From positions 2,269 to 13,764 of the forward strand of contig DAFN01000008.1 in the NCBI GenBank assembly GCA_002495465.1: DNA of 11,496 bases, written 5' to 3'. Shown one piece after another: positions 5,521-11,496 of this stretch; position 1 is the first letter of the stretch; every line of letters begins with the position of its first letter. The notes beneath the pieces are model-generated. The model ran no database searches. It was not told the DNA's origin and saw only the letters and a list, made by a program, of their open reading frames with translations. Source of the DNA: an archaeon UBA55 (lineage in GTDB: Archaea > Undinarchaeota > Undinarchaeia > Undinarchaeales > Undinarchaeaceae). Made by a program: the position numbers and the translations under genes.

Positions 5521-6410
5521 TGGCGATTGAAAGAAAGCTGATAAAAGAGTCCATAGATAAAGTGAGGGTGAAGAAATTCGTTCTTGACAGTCTTGATAAT
5601 GTTGGTGTAGGCAGTGTTGATGTTAAGAGAACTCCCCTTGGAACACGTATCATTGTTACCGCTGTCAAGCCAGGTCTTGTTATTGGAAGAAAGGGAAAGA
5701 ACATACAGATGCTCACAAGTGAGCTCTCAAAGAGATTCAAGATAGAAAATCCTCAGATAGAGGTTCAGGAAGTAGAGGTCCCTGAATTTAATCCAGCTAT
5801 TATGGCTGAGCAGCTTGTTTCAACAATAGAGAGGGGTATACACTTCAGAAGGGCCTCACACAGTCTTATTAAAAGAATTATGGGCAAAGGAGCCCTTGGA
5901 GTCCTTATAGAGATAAGTGGAAAGTTGAGTGGAGAAAGGTCAAGAAAGGAGAAGTTTATGGCAGGATATATAAAATATTCCGGGGAGACAGCTCTGCAAT
6001 CTGTTTCAATGTCTGTTAAGCAGGCAAAGAGAAAGGCCGGAGTTATTGGGATCAAAATTAGACTTGCACCTCCTGCAGATCCGGTTAAGCTAGCTGCTCT
6101 CGTTTTTGATGACAGCCAGATTGTTTCTGAATCTATCGAGATGAATGGCAAGAAGTCTGAGGATGAATTGCAGAAACTCCAGGATTCTATAAGTGAATCC
6201 TCAAACGAGTCTACTGATGCAAGTTCTGATCAGTCAGATAAGCCAGATCTTACTAAGAAAGAGCTATCTAAGGTAAAGAAAGCAAAGGCTCCTAAAAAGG
6301 CCCTTGTAAAAGAGACGAAAGCAAAGGCTCCTAAGAAGGCTATTGTAAAAGAGACGAAAGCAAAAACTGAGTCTGGTAAAACTAATGAAAAAACAGAGGG
6401 GGCAAAATAA
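5520..6410 (+). CDS. rps3: Small ribosomal subunit protein uS3 with repeated lysine-rich tail
   Basis: A 296 aa protein at the mRNA entry channel of the 30S subunit. The KH domain is clear, with PGLVIGRKGKNI at 51-62 (GxxG loop = GRKG, 56-59). The C-terminal S3 domain spans about 86-190, including HFRRASHSLIKRIMGKGALG (108-127) and GVIGIKIRLAP (174-184). From about residue 205 onward the protein is low complexity: first Ser/Asp/Glu-rich (212-243), then Lys/Ala-rich with a 13-residue tandem repeat (254-282). The tail begins where many archaeal homologues end. The gene overlaps uL22 and uL29 by one base each. Confidence 0.96.
   Translation: MAIERKLIKESIDKVRVKKFVLDSLDNVGVGSVDVKRTPLGTRIIVTAVKPGLVIGRKGKNIQMLTSELSKRFKIENPQIEVQEVEVPEFNPAIMAEQLVSTIERGIHFRRASHSLIKRIMGKGALGVLIEISGKLSGERSRKEKFMAGYIKYSGETALQSVSMSVKQAKRKAGVIGIKIRLAPPADPVKLAALVFDDSQIVSESIEMNGKKSEDELQKLQDSISESSNESTDASSDQSDKPDLTKKELSKVKKAKAPKKALVKETKAKAPKKAIVKETKAKTESGKTNEKTEGAK
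6279..6365 (+). repeat. 39 bp tandem repeat inside the uS3 tail
   Basis: Two full in-frame copies lie at 6279-6317 and 6318-6356, differing at 3 of 39 bases. A 9-base start of a third copy, with no mismatch, lies at 6357-6365. Each copy encodes a 13-residue unit, KAKAPKKALVKET and KAKAPKKAIVKET. Two of the three differences are silent and one changes Leu to Ile, so the duplication looks recent or is kept under purifying selection. Confidence 0.9.
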
Positions 6411-6622
6411 TGGCTCTTTTGAGAAAAAGCGAGATAATGGAAATGTCTGAGAAGGATATGCTAGAGAAATTATTGGAAATTAGGAAAGAGCTTCTAACTG
6501 AGTATTCAAAGCTCTCTGCTGGCGGTGTTGCAGAAAATTCTGGAAAGATGGGTGAGATGAAAAAGATAATTGCAAGAATAAAAACAATAGGGGGTTTTAA
6601 AGGCTACAATATCAATGGCTGA
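6410..6622 (+). CDS. rpl29: Large ribosomal subunit protein uL29
   Basis: A 70 aa two-helix protein of the tunnel exit ring next to uL23. It shows the family pattern: an N-terminal helix LRKSEIMEMSEKDMLEKL, a second helix with IRKELLTEYSKLSAGG, and a closing helix with KKIIARIKTIGG. The length is typical. It overlaps the end of uS3 by one base (TAATG) and the start of aIF1 by 8 bases. The order uS3-uL29-aIF1-Rnp1-uS17 is the standard archaeal arrangement. Confidence 0.95.
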   Translation: MALLRKSEIMEMSEKDMLEKLLEIRKELLTEYSKLSAGGVAENSGKMGEMKKIIARIKTIGGFKGYNING

Positions 6623-6911
6623 GGACTTGACTTGTTCAGTATGCGGGCTTCCCAAAGAACTATGTCTTTGTGAAGACGTGAAGCGCGAGCAGACCACTGT
6701 TACAATCCGTACGGAGAAAAGAACCTATGGAAAACTTGTGACAATTGTGGAAGGTGTAAGTGCTGATATGTTGAAACAAGTTGCTTCTGAGCTCAAAAAA
6801 GCATGTGCAACCGGCGGTGCTGTCAAGAATGGTACAATCGAGCTTCAGGGCGACAATGTCCGGAAACTCAATACTATACTGCCAAAAAAAGGGTTCACGG
6901 TGTCACAATGA
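6615..6911 (+). CDS. Translation initiation factor aIF1 (SUI1 family)
   Basis: A 98 aa homologue of eukaryotic eIF1. It binds the 30S P-site region and guards start codon selection. The N-terminus carries the archaeal cysteine knuckle CSVCGLPKELCLC (7-19; Cys7, 10, 17, 19), likely to bind zinc. The SUI1 domain follows, with RTYGKLVTIVEGV (36-48), LKKACATGGAVKNGTIELQGD (60-80, hallmark GG and QGD) and the closing KKGF (91-94). It starts inside the end of uL29, and its TGA overlaps the start of the RNase P gene as ATGA. The family call is firm. Confidence 0.96.
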   Translation: MAEDLTCSVCGLPKELCLCEDVKREQTTVTIRTEKRTYGKLVTIVEGVSADMLKQVASELKKACATGGAVKNGTIELQGDNVRKLNTILPKKGFTVSQ

Positions 6912-7186
6912 TATCTGAAAAGAACATTGTGCAACACGAGCTTGTCGGGCTTGATGTGGAAGTGCTTGAGTGTACAGATTTGAGTAAAAAAGGGGCAAGA
7001 GGCACTGTCATTGACGAAACGCAAAGTACATTAATACTGTCTGATACAAAAGGCGAGTCAAAACGCATTCCAAAAGCTGAATGCACGTTCCGCTTTTTGC
7101 TGAAGGGCGATACAATAGATGTCGTGGGTTCCCTTCTGCTTGGAAGGCCTGCGGACAGAATAAAGAAAAGGCTAAAAAAATGGTGA
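6908..7186 (+). CDS. rnp1: RNase P protein component 1 (Rnp1, Pop4/Rpp29 family)
   Basis: A 92 aa protein subunit of RNase P, which removes the 5' leader of precursor tRNAs; with Rpp21 it supports the RNA specificity domain. The Sm-like barrel is visible from HELVGLDVEVLE (10-21) through GARGTVIDETQSTLIL (29-44), IPKAECTFRF (54-63) and VVGSLLLGRPADRIKKR (72-88). The in-frame ATG at 6803 would add 35 residues lying wholly inside aIF1. The ATG at 6908 gives the family length and an ATGA overlap with aIF1, so it is chosen. The 3' end overlaps uS17 by 7 bases. Its presence suggests a conventional RNase P, unlike Nanoarchaeum, which has lost it. Confidence 0.93.
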   Translation: MISEKNIVQHELVGLDVEVLECTDLSKKGARGTVIDETQSTLILSDTKGESKRIPKAECTFRFLLKGDTIDVVGSLLLGRPADRIKKRLKKW

Positions 7187-7545
7187 AAGAAGAAGAAAAA
7201 TCAGCAAAGGCTGCTCCAAAAAAGGCGGCTAAAAAGGCGACTGAGAAGAAAGTCCCATCTACAGCGGAGTCTGAGGAACTGTCACTGGGATTTTCTACAA
7301 CTGGGTACCCATTTAGAGCTATTGTTGTGTCTGACAAAATGCAAAACAGTGCAGTTGTAGTCAGGCAATTCGTTCGAAAGATAACTAAATACGAGCGATA
7401 TGAAAAGCGCACAACTAGGCTTACTGTTCACAATCCTGAAAGTATAGGTGCAAAAACAGGAGATGAGGTTGTTGTTCAGAATTGCAGACCAATTAGCAAG
7501 ACCAAAAGCCATACAATAATTTCTGTGGTAGAGAGGAGCGAATAA
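7180..7545 (+). CDS. rps17: Small ribosomal subunit protein uS17 with Lys/Ala-rich N-terminus
   Basis: A 121 aa 16S rRNA-binding protein with an OB fold. The conserved core runs from about residue 43: FRAIVVSDKMQNSAVV (45-60), KITKYERYEKRTTRLTVHNP (68-87), IGAKTGDEVVV (89-99) and CRPISKTKSHTII (102-114). Residues 1-35 are Lys/Ala/Glu-rich and low complexity. The CPFHG-type cysteine motif found just before the barrel in many archaeal uS17 proteins is not seen; GFSTTGYPF stands there. An in-frame ATG at 7081 would add 33 residues inside Rnp1 with no family match, so 7180 is preferred; it forms ATGGTGA with the Rnp1 stop. Confidence 0.93.
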   Translation: MVKEEEKSAKAAPKKAAKKATEKKVPSTAESEELSLGFSTTGYPFRAIVVSDKMQNSAVVVRQFVRKITKYERYEKRTTRLTVHNPESIGAKTGDEVVVQNCRPISKTKSHTIISVVERSE

Positions 7546-7546
7546 A

Positions 7547-7975
7547 ATGGGTAAAGTAAGAAAAAAACTCAAGGTTCATATTAAGACAAAAGGGGATATC
7601 ACAAAGTCTCTCCCAGTTGGAGCGGTTCTTGTTTGCGCTGATAACTCTGGTGCAAAAAAACTTCAAATTATAGCGGTAAAAAACATGAAAACAAGAAAGA
7701 GGCAGATAATGTCAGCAGGAGTTGCTGACATTGCAATGTGTTCTGTTGTAGCTGGAAATCCGGATATAAAAAAGACTGTAGTTCCTGCAGTCATAGTCAG
7801 GCAGAGGAAGGAATATCTTAGGGCTGACGGAACAAGGATAAAATTCTCAGACAATGCCGCAGTTGTGATGACTCCGGAAGGTACAATGAAGGCCACTGAA
7901 ATAAGGGGTCCCGTTGCAAGGGAAGCTGTTCAAAAGTGGTCATCTATTGGATCTGCAGCGAAGGTGGTAGTATGA
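7547..7975 (+). CDS. rpl14: Large ribosomal subunit protein uL14
   Basis: A 142 aa beta-barrel protein at the subunit interface, where it contributes to intersubunit bridges and contacts uL3 and, in archaea and eukaryotes, the anti-association factor aIF6/eIF6. The barrel is clear: PVGAVLVCADNSGAKKLQII (23-42), AVIVRQRKEYLRADGTRIKF (81-100), DNAAVVMTPEGTMKATEIRG (102-121) and PVAREAVQKW (122-131). It is about ten residues longer than typical archaeal members, mainly at the basic N-terminus. The stop overlaps uL24 as ATGA. Confidence 0.97.
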   Translation: MGKVRKKLKVHIKTKGDITKSLPVGAVLVCADNSGAKKLQIIAVKNMKTRKRQIMSAGVADIAMCSVVAGNPDIKKTVVPAVIVRQRKEYLRADGTRIKFSDNAAVVMTPEGTMKATEIRGPVAREAVQKWSSIGSAAKVVV

Positions 7976-8511
7976 AAACAAAATGGTCAAGAAGCTGGTC
8001 AGGCTCTACACAGCCAAGGAAACAGAGGAAGTATTTGCACAATGCTCCCCTTCACATTAGGCAGCACCTTGTAACATCTAATTTGGATAAGAAGCTCAGG
8101 CAGAAGCTGGAAACACGTTCAATATCTCTAAGAAAAGGTGATGAGGTTAAAATAATGAGGGGTTCATTGAAAGGGATCAAGGGCAAGATTCTTGAAGTGA
8201 GTCTATCAACAGGACGGGTCCATGTAGAAGGTCAGACACGGGACAAAGTAGCTGGAGGAAAGGCTATTCTGACATTCCAACCCTCAAATCTTATGGTTAC
8301 TGCTATAAACACCTCTGACATTCGTCGGTTCAAGCGAGTGGAAAAATCTAAAAGACCTGAGGTTAAGGCAGAGCTTCCAAAAAAAGAGAGTGAAGGTAAA
8401 AAAGGAGATTCAAAGGAATCTCCAGCCAAGTCAAGTTCCACGAAAGGAGCAGACAGAGACACTGATAAAGTAAAATCAAGCTCAAAAAACACAAAGGAGG
8501 AAAAAAAGTAA
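7972..8511 (+). CDS. rpl24: Large ribosomal subunit protein uL24 with charged C-terminal tail
   Basis: A 179 aa 23S rRNA-binding assembly initiator that sits at the tunnel exit. The archaeal N-terminus SWSGSTQPRKQRKY (8-21) and LHNAPLHIRQHL (22-33) precedes the KOW motif in LRKGDEVKIMRGSLKGIKGK (53-72). AILTFQPSNLMVTAI (98-112) ends the domain. Residues about 124-179 are Lys/Ser/Glu-rich with no hydrophobic core, about 55 residues beyond usual archaeal uL24. The ATG at 7972 overlaps the uL14 stop (ATGA) behind AAGGTGG. An in-frame ATG at 7936 would add 12 residues within uL14 and has no family support. Confidence 0.95.
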   Translation: MKTKWSRSWSGSTQPRKQRKYLHNAPLHIRQHLVTSNLDKKLRQKLETRSISLRKGDEVKIMRGSLKGIKGKILEVSLSTGRVHVEGQTRDKVAGGKAILTFQPSNLMVTAINTSDIRRFKRVEKSKRPEVKAELPKKESEGKKGDSKESPAKSSSTKGADRDTDKVKSSSKNTKEEKK

Positions 8512-9164
8512 TGGCTCACCTTAAGAGACTAAACGCACCAAGAAGTTGGCCTGTGGAAAGGAAGGCTCATAGCTGGGTCACTAGTCCAGTTCCTGGAGCT
8601 CACTCTGCAAAAGAAGGAATTCCTTTGCGTTCACTCATTAGGGATGTTCTAGGTCATGCCAGAACTGCCAAAGAAGTCACTCATATACTCAAAACAAGGA
8701 AAATTCTTGTTAACGGACGTGTTATAACTGATCCTCGTTTTTCTGTAGGAGCTATGGATGTTCTTGATCTTGGTGAAGAAGGAAGATCCATTGTTATGTT
8801 CACCAGTAAAGGCAAACTGTATCTTGAGCCTTACAGCAAGAACTACAGGCTCTGCAGGGTTGAAGGAAAAACTCTTCTTAAGGGAGGAAAAATCCAGCTA
8901 AATTTGTGGGGTGGTTCTAACCTTCTGGTGCAGAAGGACGAATACAGTACAGGAGATTCTCTCAAACTTGAGCTCAAGGATGGCAAGCTTTCAGGTAAAA
9001 TCGAGCTTAAGACTGGGGGAATGGTCTACGTCCTTTCTGGAAATAGCGTTGGAAGGACAGGCAAGATTAAAAATATTGATGAAAAAACCAAAGAGGTGGT
9101 TCTGGAAGACGGCAAAGATGAGTTTAAAACACAAGTAAGTCGTCTGTATCCTGTTGAGAAATGA
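8511..9164 (+). CDS. rps4e: Small ribosomal subunit protein eS4
   Basis: A 217 aa 30S protein found only in archaea and eukaryotes. The N-terminal LKRLNAPRSWPVERK (4-18) is the family signature. An S4-type RNA-binding domain covers about 39-95 (PLRSLIRDVLG, KILVNGRVITDPRF). A central RS4e domain (about 95-165, with SKNYRLCRVEGKTLLKGG 109-126) follows, then a KOW-like region (GNSVGRTGKIKNI, 177-189). The size is slightly below the archaeal norm. A strong GGAGG lies just upstream within uL24, the start overlaps the uL24 stop by one base, and the stop overlaps uL5 as ATGA. Confidence 0.96.
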   Translation: MAHLKRLNAPRSWPVERKAHSWVTSPVPGAHSAKEGIPLRSLIRDVLGHARTAKEVTHILKTRKILVNGRVITDPRFSVGAMDVLDLGEEGRSIVMFTSKGKLYLEPYSKNYRLCRVEGKTLLKGGKIQLNLWGGSNLLVQKDEYSTGDSLKLELKDGKLSGKIELKTGGMVYVLSGNSVGRTGKIKNIDEKTKEVVLEDGKDEFKTQVSRLYPVEK

Positions 9165-9670
9165 TAAAAATATCTAAAGTTAGCGTAAACATAGGAGTTG
9201 GAAGTGAAAAAGATAATCTTAAGAAAGCTGAGCTCTTGCTTAGTAGAATGTTTACGGCAAAGCCGGTTAGGACTATAGCAAAGGCGGCAGTTCCTGAATT
9301 TAATGTTAAGAAATACAGTGAAATTGGCGTTAAATTAACTCTGAGGGGAGAAGACGCAAATACCTTCCTCAATCAGGCTTTTGAGGCTGTTGAGAACGAG
9401 CTAAAACCAACTCAAATTGACAAGGGAGGAAACCTGTCCTTTGGAGTGCAGGAGTATATGGATTTACCTCACATGAAATACGATCCTGATGTTGGTATGT
9501 TCGGGATGGATGTATCTGTACATCTTGTAAAACCTGGAGCAAGAATTGCCCTAAGAAAGATAAAAAGGACAAGACTTCCAAAAAAGAATCGTGTTTCCTA
9601 TGACGAGTCCCGGAACTTCTTCGAGACAAATTACACAATAAAATTTGTTGAACCGGAGGAGTATGAATAA
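9161..9670 (+). CDS. rpl5: Large ribosomal subunit protein uL5
   Basis: A 169 aa protein of the central protuberance that binds 5S rRNA and contacts the P-site tRNA elbow. Hallmarks are ISKVSVNIGVGSEKDNL (4-20), the KPVRTIAKAAVPEFNVKK block (34-51), IGVKLTLRG (55-63), NLSFGVQEYMDLP (91-103) and DPDVGMFGMDVSV (108-120). The archaeal C-terminus has KIKRTRLPKK (133-142). Archaeal uL5 is usually about 165-185 aa. The end carries GGAGGAG as ribosome binding site for uS14, with a TAATG junction. Confidence 0.97.
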   Translation: MIKISKVSVNIGVGSEKDNLKKAELLLSRMFTAKPVRTIAKAAVPEFNVKKYSEIGVKLTLRGEDANTFLNQAFEAVENELKPTQIDKGGNLSFGVQEYMDLPHMKYDPDVGMFGMDVSVHLVKPGARIALRKIKRTRLPKKNRVSYDESRNFFETNYTIKFVEPEEYE

Positions 9671-9816
9671 TGGCCTCACGGAAAATAGGAAAAACATCGC
9701 TTAATTGCACACTGTGTAAGAGCTACAATAGGAAAGTGAGAAAATACGGAATAAATCTATGTGGAAGGTGCTTCAGAGAAGAGGCTCCAAGTATAGGATT
9801 CAAAAAATTCAATTGA
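9670..9816 (+). CDS. rps14: Small ribosomal subunit protein uS14, zinc-binding form (48 aa)
   Basis: A short gene that a length cutoff would miss. The 48 aa product reads MASRKIGKTSLNCTLC at the start and continues to GFKKFN. Two cysteine pairs, C13-x2-C16 and C31-x2-C34, form the zinc ribbon of the C+ type uS14. RKYGINLCGRCFREEAP (24-40) is the family core. uS14 sits in the 30S head near uS3 and uS10. It lies between uL5 and uS8 as in other archaea, with a one-base TAATG overlap with uL5 and a strong GGAGGAG upstream. It is at the short end for archaeal members (about 50-56 aa). Confidence 0.95.
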   Translation: MASRKIGKTSLNCTLCKSYNRKVRKYGINLCGRCFREEAPSIGFKKFN

Positions 9817-9828
9817 GGTAACGGAAAA

Positions 9829-10218
9829 ATGATGCATGACCCCCTTTCAGACGCTATGGTGAACATACAGAACTATTCAAGTAATGGAAAGTCTGAATGC
9901 ACAGTTCTTGTTGCATCTAATATGCTAAAAAGCCTTCTTGAAGTTTTCAAGAGCAAGGGATACATTGCAGATTTCAAGGAAGGAGAGGACAGAAAAGGAG
10001 GGTCTTTCCAGGTATCTCTCTTAGGTAAAATAAGCAAGTGCGGAGTTATCAAGCCAAGATTCCCTGTTCAAGTATCTGATATTGAAAAATATGAACGACG
10101 TTATTTACCTGCAAAAGGTGTCGGTCACATAATACTGAGTACTTCTCAGGGAATTCTTACTCATGAAGAGGCATATGAGAAAAAAATAGGGGGCGTCCTT
10201 CTGGCGTATGTATACTGA
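9829..10218 (+). CDS. rps8: Small ribosomal subunit protein uS8
   Basis: A 129 aa primary 16S rRNA-binding protein of the 30S platform. MMHDPLSDAMVNIQN (1-15) is the family start. KSKGYIADFKE (41-51) and KPRFPVQVSDIEKYERRYLP (75-94) are the archaeal middle, and STSQGILTHEEA (104-115) is the conserved RNA-binding turn. GAGGT at 9815-9819 lies 9 nt before the ATG at 9829; a second in-frame ATG follows directly at 9832, and either could be used. This is one of the few junctions with a spacer (12 nt). The stop overlaps uL6 as TGATG. Confidence 0.97.
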   Translation: MMHDPLSDAMVNIQNYSSNGKSECTVLVASNMLKSLLEVFKSKGYIADFKEGEDRKGGSFQVSLLGKISKCGVIKPRFPVQVSDIEKYERRYLPAKGVGHIILSTSQGILTHEEAYEKKIGGVLLAYVY

Positions 10219-10748
10219 TGGCTGAAAATCTTACAACAATTATTGAGGTTCCACCTGAAGTGACTGCAGATGTTTCTGGCTTTGTCCTTAAGGCAAGCGG
10301 GGAAAAAGGCTCGATTGAAAAAGAGCTGGTTTATCCAGGAGTTTCAATGAAAAAGGAGGGTTCTTCAATTGTCTTTGAATCAAAAAATACCAGGAAAGAG
10401 TTTAAAGCAATTATCGGTACCTACTCAGCTCATCTTAAAAATATGATAAAAGGCGTTTCTGAAGGATTCGAATACACTCTGAAGGTAGTATTCACACACT
10501 TTCCAATCACATTGAAAGAAGAGAAGGGAGTAGTTGAAATTCATAATTTCTATGGTGAAAAGGTTCCACGAAAGGCAAAGATTTTGGAAGGTGTCGATGT
10601 TGACCTTCAAAAAGACCAGGTCATTGTTTCCGGAATTGACAAAGAAAGTGTAGGTCAGACAGCAAGCAACATTCAGAACGCAACAAAGGTAAAAGGGAGG
10701 GACACTCGTATATTTCAGGATGGAATATATGTTGTATCAAAGAAATGA
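10218..10748 (+). CDS. rpl6: Large ribosomal subunit protein uL6
   Basis: A 176 aa two-domain protein near the factor-binding (GTPase) centre. The first repeat holds the strands around VKASG-like FVLKASGEKGSIEKEL (22-37) and IIGTYSAHLKNMIKGVSEGF (65-84). The second repeat holds FPITLK (95-100), VEIHNFYGEKVPRKAKIL (106-123) and the highly conserved NIQNATKVKGRDTRIFQDGI (151-170). Size and order are standard for archaea. It begins in a TGATG overlap with uS8 and ends in an ATGA overlap with eL32. Confidence 0.97.
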   Translation: MAENLTTIIEVPPEVTADVSGFVLKASGEKGSIEKELVYPGVSMKKEGSSIVFESKNTRKEFKAIIGTYSAHLKNMIKGVSEGFEYTLKVVFTHFPITLKEEKGVVEIHNFYGEKVPRKAKILEGVDVDLQKDQVIVSGIDKESVGQTASNIQNATKVKGRDTRIFQDGIYVVSKK

Positions 10749-11116
10749 CTACTATAAGTGAAAGAAAATCCCTCATCAAGAGGCTCAGAAAGAAAAAACC
10801 AGTTTTCAGGAGGCAGGACTCAACAAGGTATAAGCGTGTTCCAACTACTTGGAAGGCTCCAAAAGGACGCCAGAGTAAACAAAGGCTCAGGAAAGGGGGG
10901 AGCCCAAAGTGTCCAGGAACTGGCTATGGTACTCCTAAAGAGGTAAGGGGTCTCCATCCTTCTGGTTATGAAGATATTTTGGTGAAAAATATTAGCGATT
11001 TGGAGAAAGTGGAGCCTAAGACTCAAGCAGTTCGCTTTTCAGCACGTCTAGGTAAGAATAAACTAAAAGGTTTCAGAGAAACAGCAAAAAAACTCGGGAT
11101 GAAGGTGCTTAACTAA
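10745..11116 (+). CDS. rpl32e: Large ribosomal subunit protein eL32
   Basis: A 123 aa very basic protein of archaeal and eukaryotic 50S/60S subunits. The signature PVFRRQDSTRYKRVPTTWKA (19-38) is followed by GRQSKQRLRKGGSPKCP (41-57) and GYGTPKEVRGLHPSGYED (60-77), the core of the family. The C-terminal half (AVRFSARLGKNKLKGF, 95-110) forms the last helix-strand unit. Length is within the archaeal range. It overlaps uL6 (ATGA) and eL19 (TAATG). Confidence 0.96.
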   Translation: MTTISERKSLIKRLRKKKPVFRRQDSTRYKRVPTTWKAPKGRQSKQRLRKGGSPKCPGTGYGTPKEVRGLHPSGYEDILVKNISDLEKVEPKTQAVRFSARLGKNKLKGFRETAKKLGMKVLN

Positions 11117-11496
11117 TGAAAAGGAGAGGTGAGGCAAACACACAGAGAAGGCTGGCAGCAAGTGTCCTTAAAATAGGTCAGACTAGAGTGTGGTTTGATC
11201 CGGAAGCTCTTGATGAGATAAACAGTGCAATGACAAGAGGAGACGTAAGAAAGTATATTGGTCTTGGTTATATCAAAAAAAGACCTAAAATTGGCAATTC
11301 CCGTGGAAGAATAAGAAAGAGACATGCACAAAAGGCTAAAGGAAGGCAGAAAGGTCAGGGAAAAAGGAGAGGTAGTGCAAATGCAAGACTTGGAAAGAAA
11401 AGCAAATGGATGGTCAAAATAAGGGGTCAGAGGTCGCTTCTAAAGCACCTGAGGGACTCCGAGAAAATAAGCAAAACAGTATATAGAAAAGTATAC
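11116..11496 (+). CDS. rpl19e: Large ribosomal subunit protein eL19 (3' end outside the window)
   Basis: The open frame runs to the last base, giving 127 codons; archaeal eL19 is about 150 aa, so only the C-terminal end is missing. Recognisable parts are QRRLAASVLKIGQTRVWFDP (10-29), RGDVRKYIGLGYIKKRP (41-57), the Arg/Lys-rich stretch GRIRKRHAQKAKGRQKG (64-80), and WMVKIRGQRSLLKHLRD (98-114). In the ribosome it is a helical 23S rRNA-binding protein that bridges the subunits. AAGGTG lies upstream and the start overlaps the eL32 stop by one base. By the usual archaeal order, uL18 and uS5 should follow beyond the window. Confidence 0.95.
   Translation, partial: MKRRGEANTQRRLAASVLKIGQTRVWFDPEALDEINSAMTRGDVRKYIGLGYIKKRPKIGNSRGRIRKRHAQKAKGRQKGQGKRRGSANARLGKKSKWMVKIRGQRSLLKHLRDSEKISKTVYRKVY

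Noticed and set aside
5765..6151. Reverse-strand open frame of 128 codons inside uS3
   Set aside because: It lies wholly opposite the conserved S3 domain and has no motif of its own.
6803..6907. N-terminal extension of the RNase P protein from an ATG at 6803
   Set aside because: The added 35 residues lie fully inside aIF1 in another frame, resemble no Rnp1 sequence, and the 6908 start gives the expected length and ATGA overlap.
7081..7179. N-terminal extension of uS17 from an ATG at 7081
   Set aside because: The extra 33 residues are the out-of-frame reading of Rnp1 and have no uS17 similarity; 7180 suits the stop-start junction.
7008..7412. Reverse-strand open frame of 134 codons across Rnp1 and uS17
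   Set aside because: It spans two well-supported plus-strand genes; the Phe/Ala/Ser runs are the antisense of the Lys/Ala-rich uS17 start.
1..11496. CRISPR arrays, insertion sequences, attachment sites
   Set aside because: No direct-repeat and spacer series, terminal inverted repeats or transposase-like products were seen; the only clear tandem repeat is the coding one in uS3.

Overview
This window is archaeal chromosome. It holds the 5' three quarters of a fused S10-spc ribosomal protein operon, preceded by two short genes that share a divergent promoter. The domain assignment rests on the archaeal/eukaryotic-type proteins eS4, eL32 and eL19, on aIF1 (SUI1) and the RNase P protein Rnp1 (Pop4/Rpp29) between uL29 and uS17, on TATA-box promoters, and on Shine-Dalgarno sites of the GGAGGTGAT type. 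Base composition is moderately AT-rich. Lysine-rich tails on several ribosomal proteins and a stand-alone VKOR-type thioredoxin next to the operon would fit a DPANN-type archaeon such as a Micrarchaeota relative. That placement is a weak inference; tree building with uL2, uL3 and uS3 would settle it.

Layout. On the minus strand, 35-943 encodes an unrecognised protein with a restriction-endonuclease-like core and a C-terminal winged-helix-like segment. A 78 bp divergent promoter region follows. On the plus strand, 1022-1408 encodes a membrane-anchored thioredoxin-fold protein with a CPHC active site. A 158 bp intergenic region carries two TATA-like boxes and a leader with two hairpins. From 1567 to the right edge all genes are on the plus strand: uL3, uL4, uL23, uL2, uS19, uL22, uS3, uL29, aIF1, Rnp1, uS17, uL14, uL24, eS4, uL5, uS14 (48 aa), uS8, uL6, eL32 and eL19, the last cut by the window end. 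No stretch above 300 bp lacks a gene.

The genes are packed as one transcription unit. Most junctions are TAATG, TGATG or ATGA overlaps, so translation is probably coupled along the mRNA. The products cover the large-subunit core (uL2, uL3, uL4), the tunnel exit ring (uL22, uL23, uL24, uL29), small-subunit mRNA-path and head proteins (uS3, uS19, uS14), one initiation factor and one tRNA-processing factor.

The operon core is ordinary and strongly conserved in order. The parts worth a second look are the endonuclease-like protein at the left, the structured uL3 leader that can hide its own ribosome binding site, the long charged tails on uL22, uS3, uL24 and uS17, and a recent 39 bp tandem duplication in the uS3 tail. 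I did not find a new defence or mobile system.
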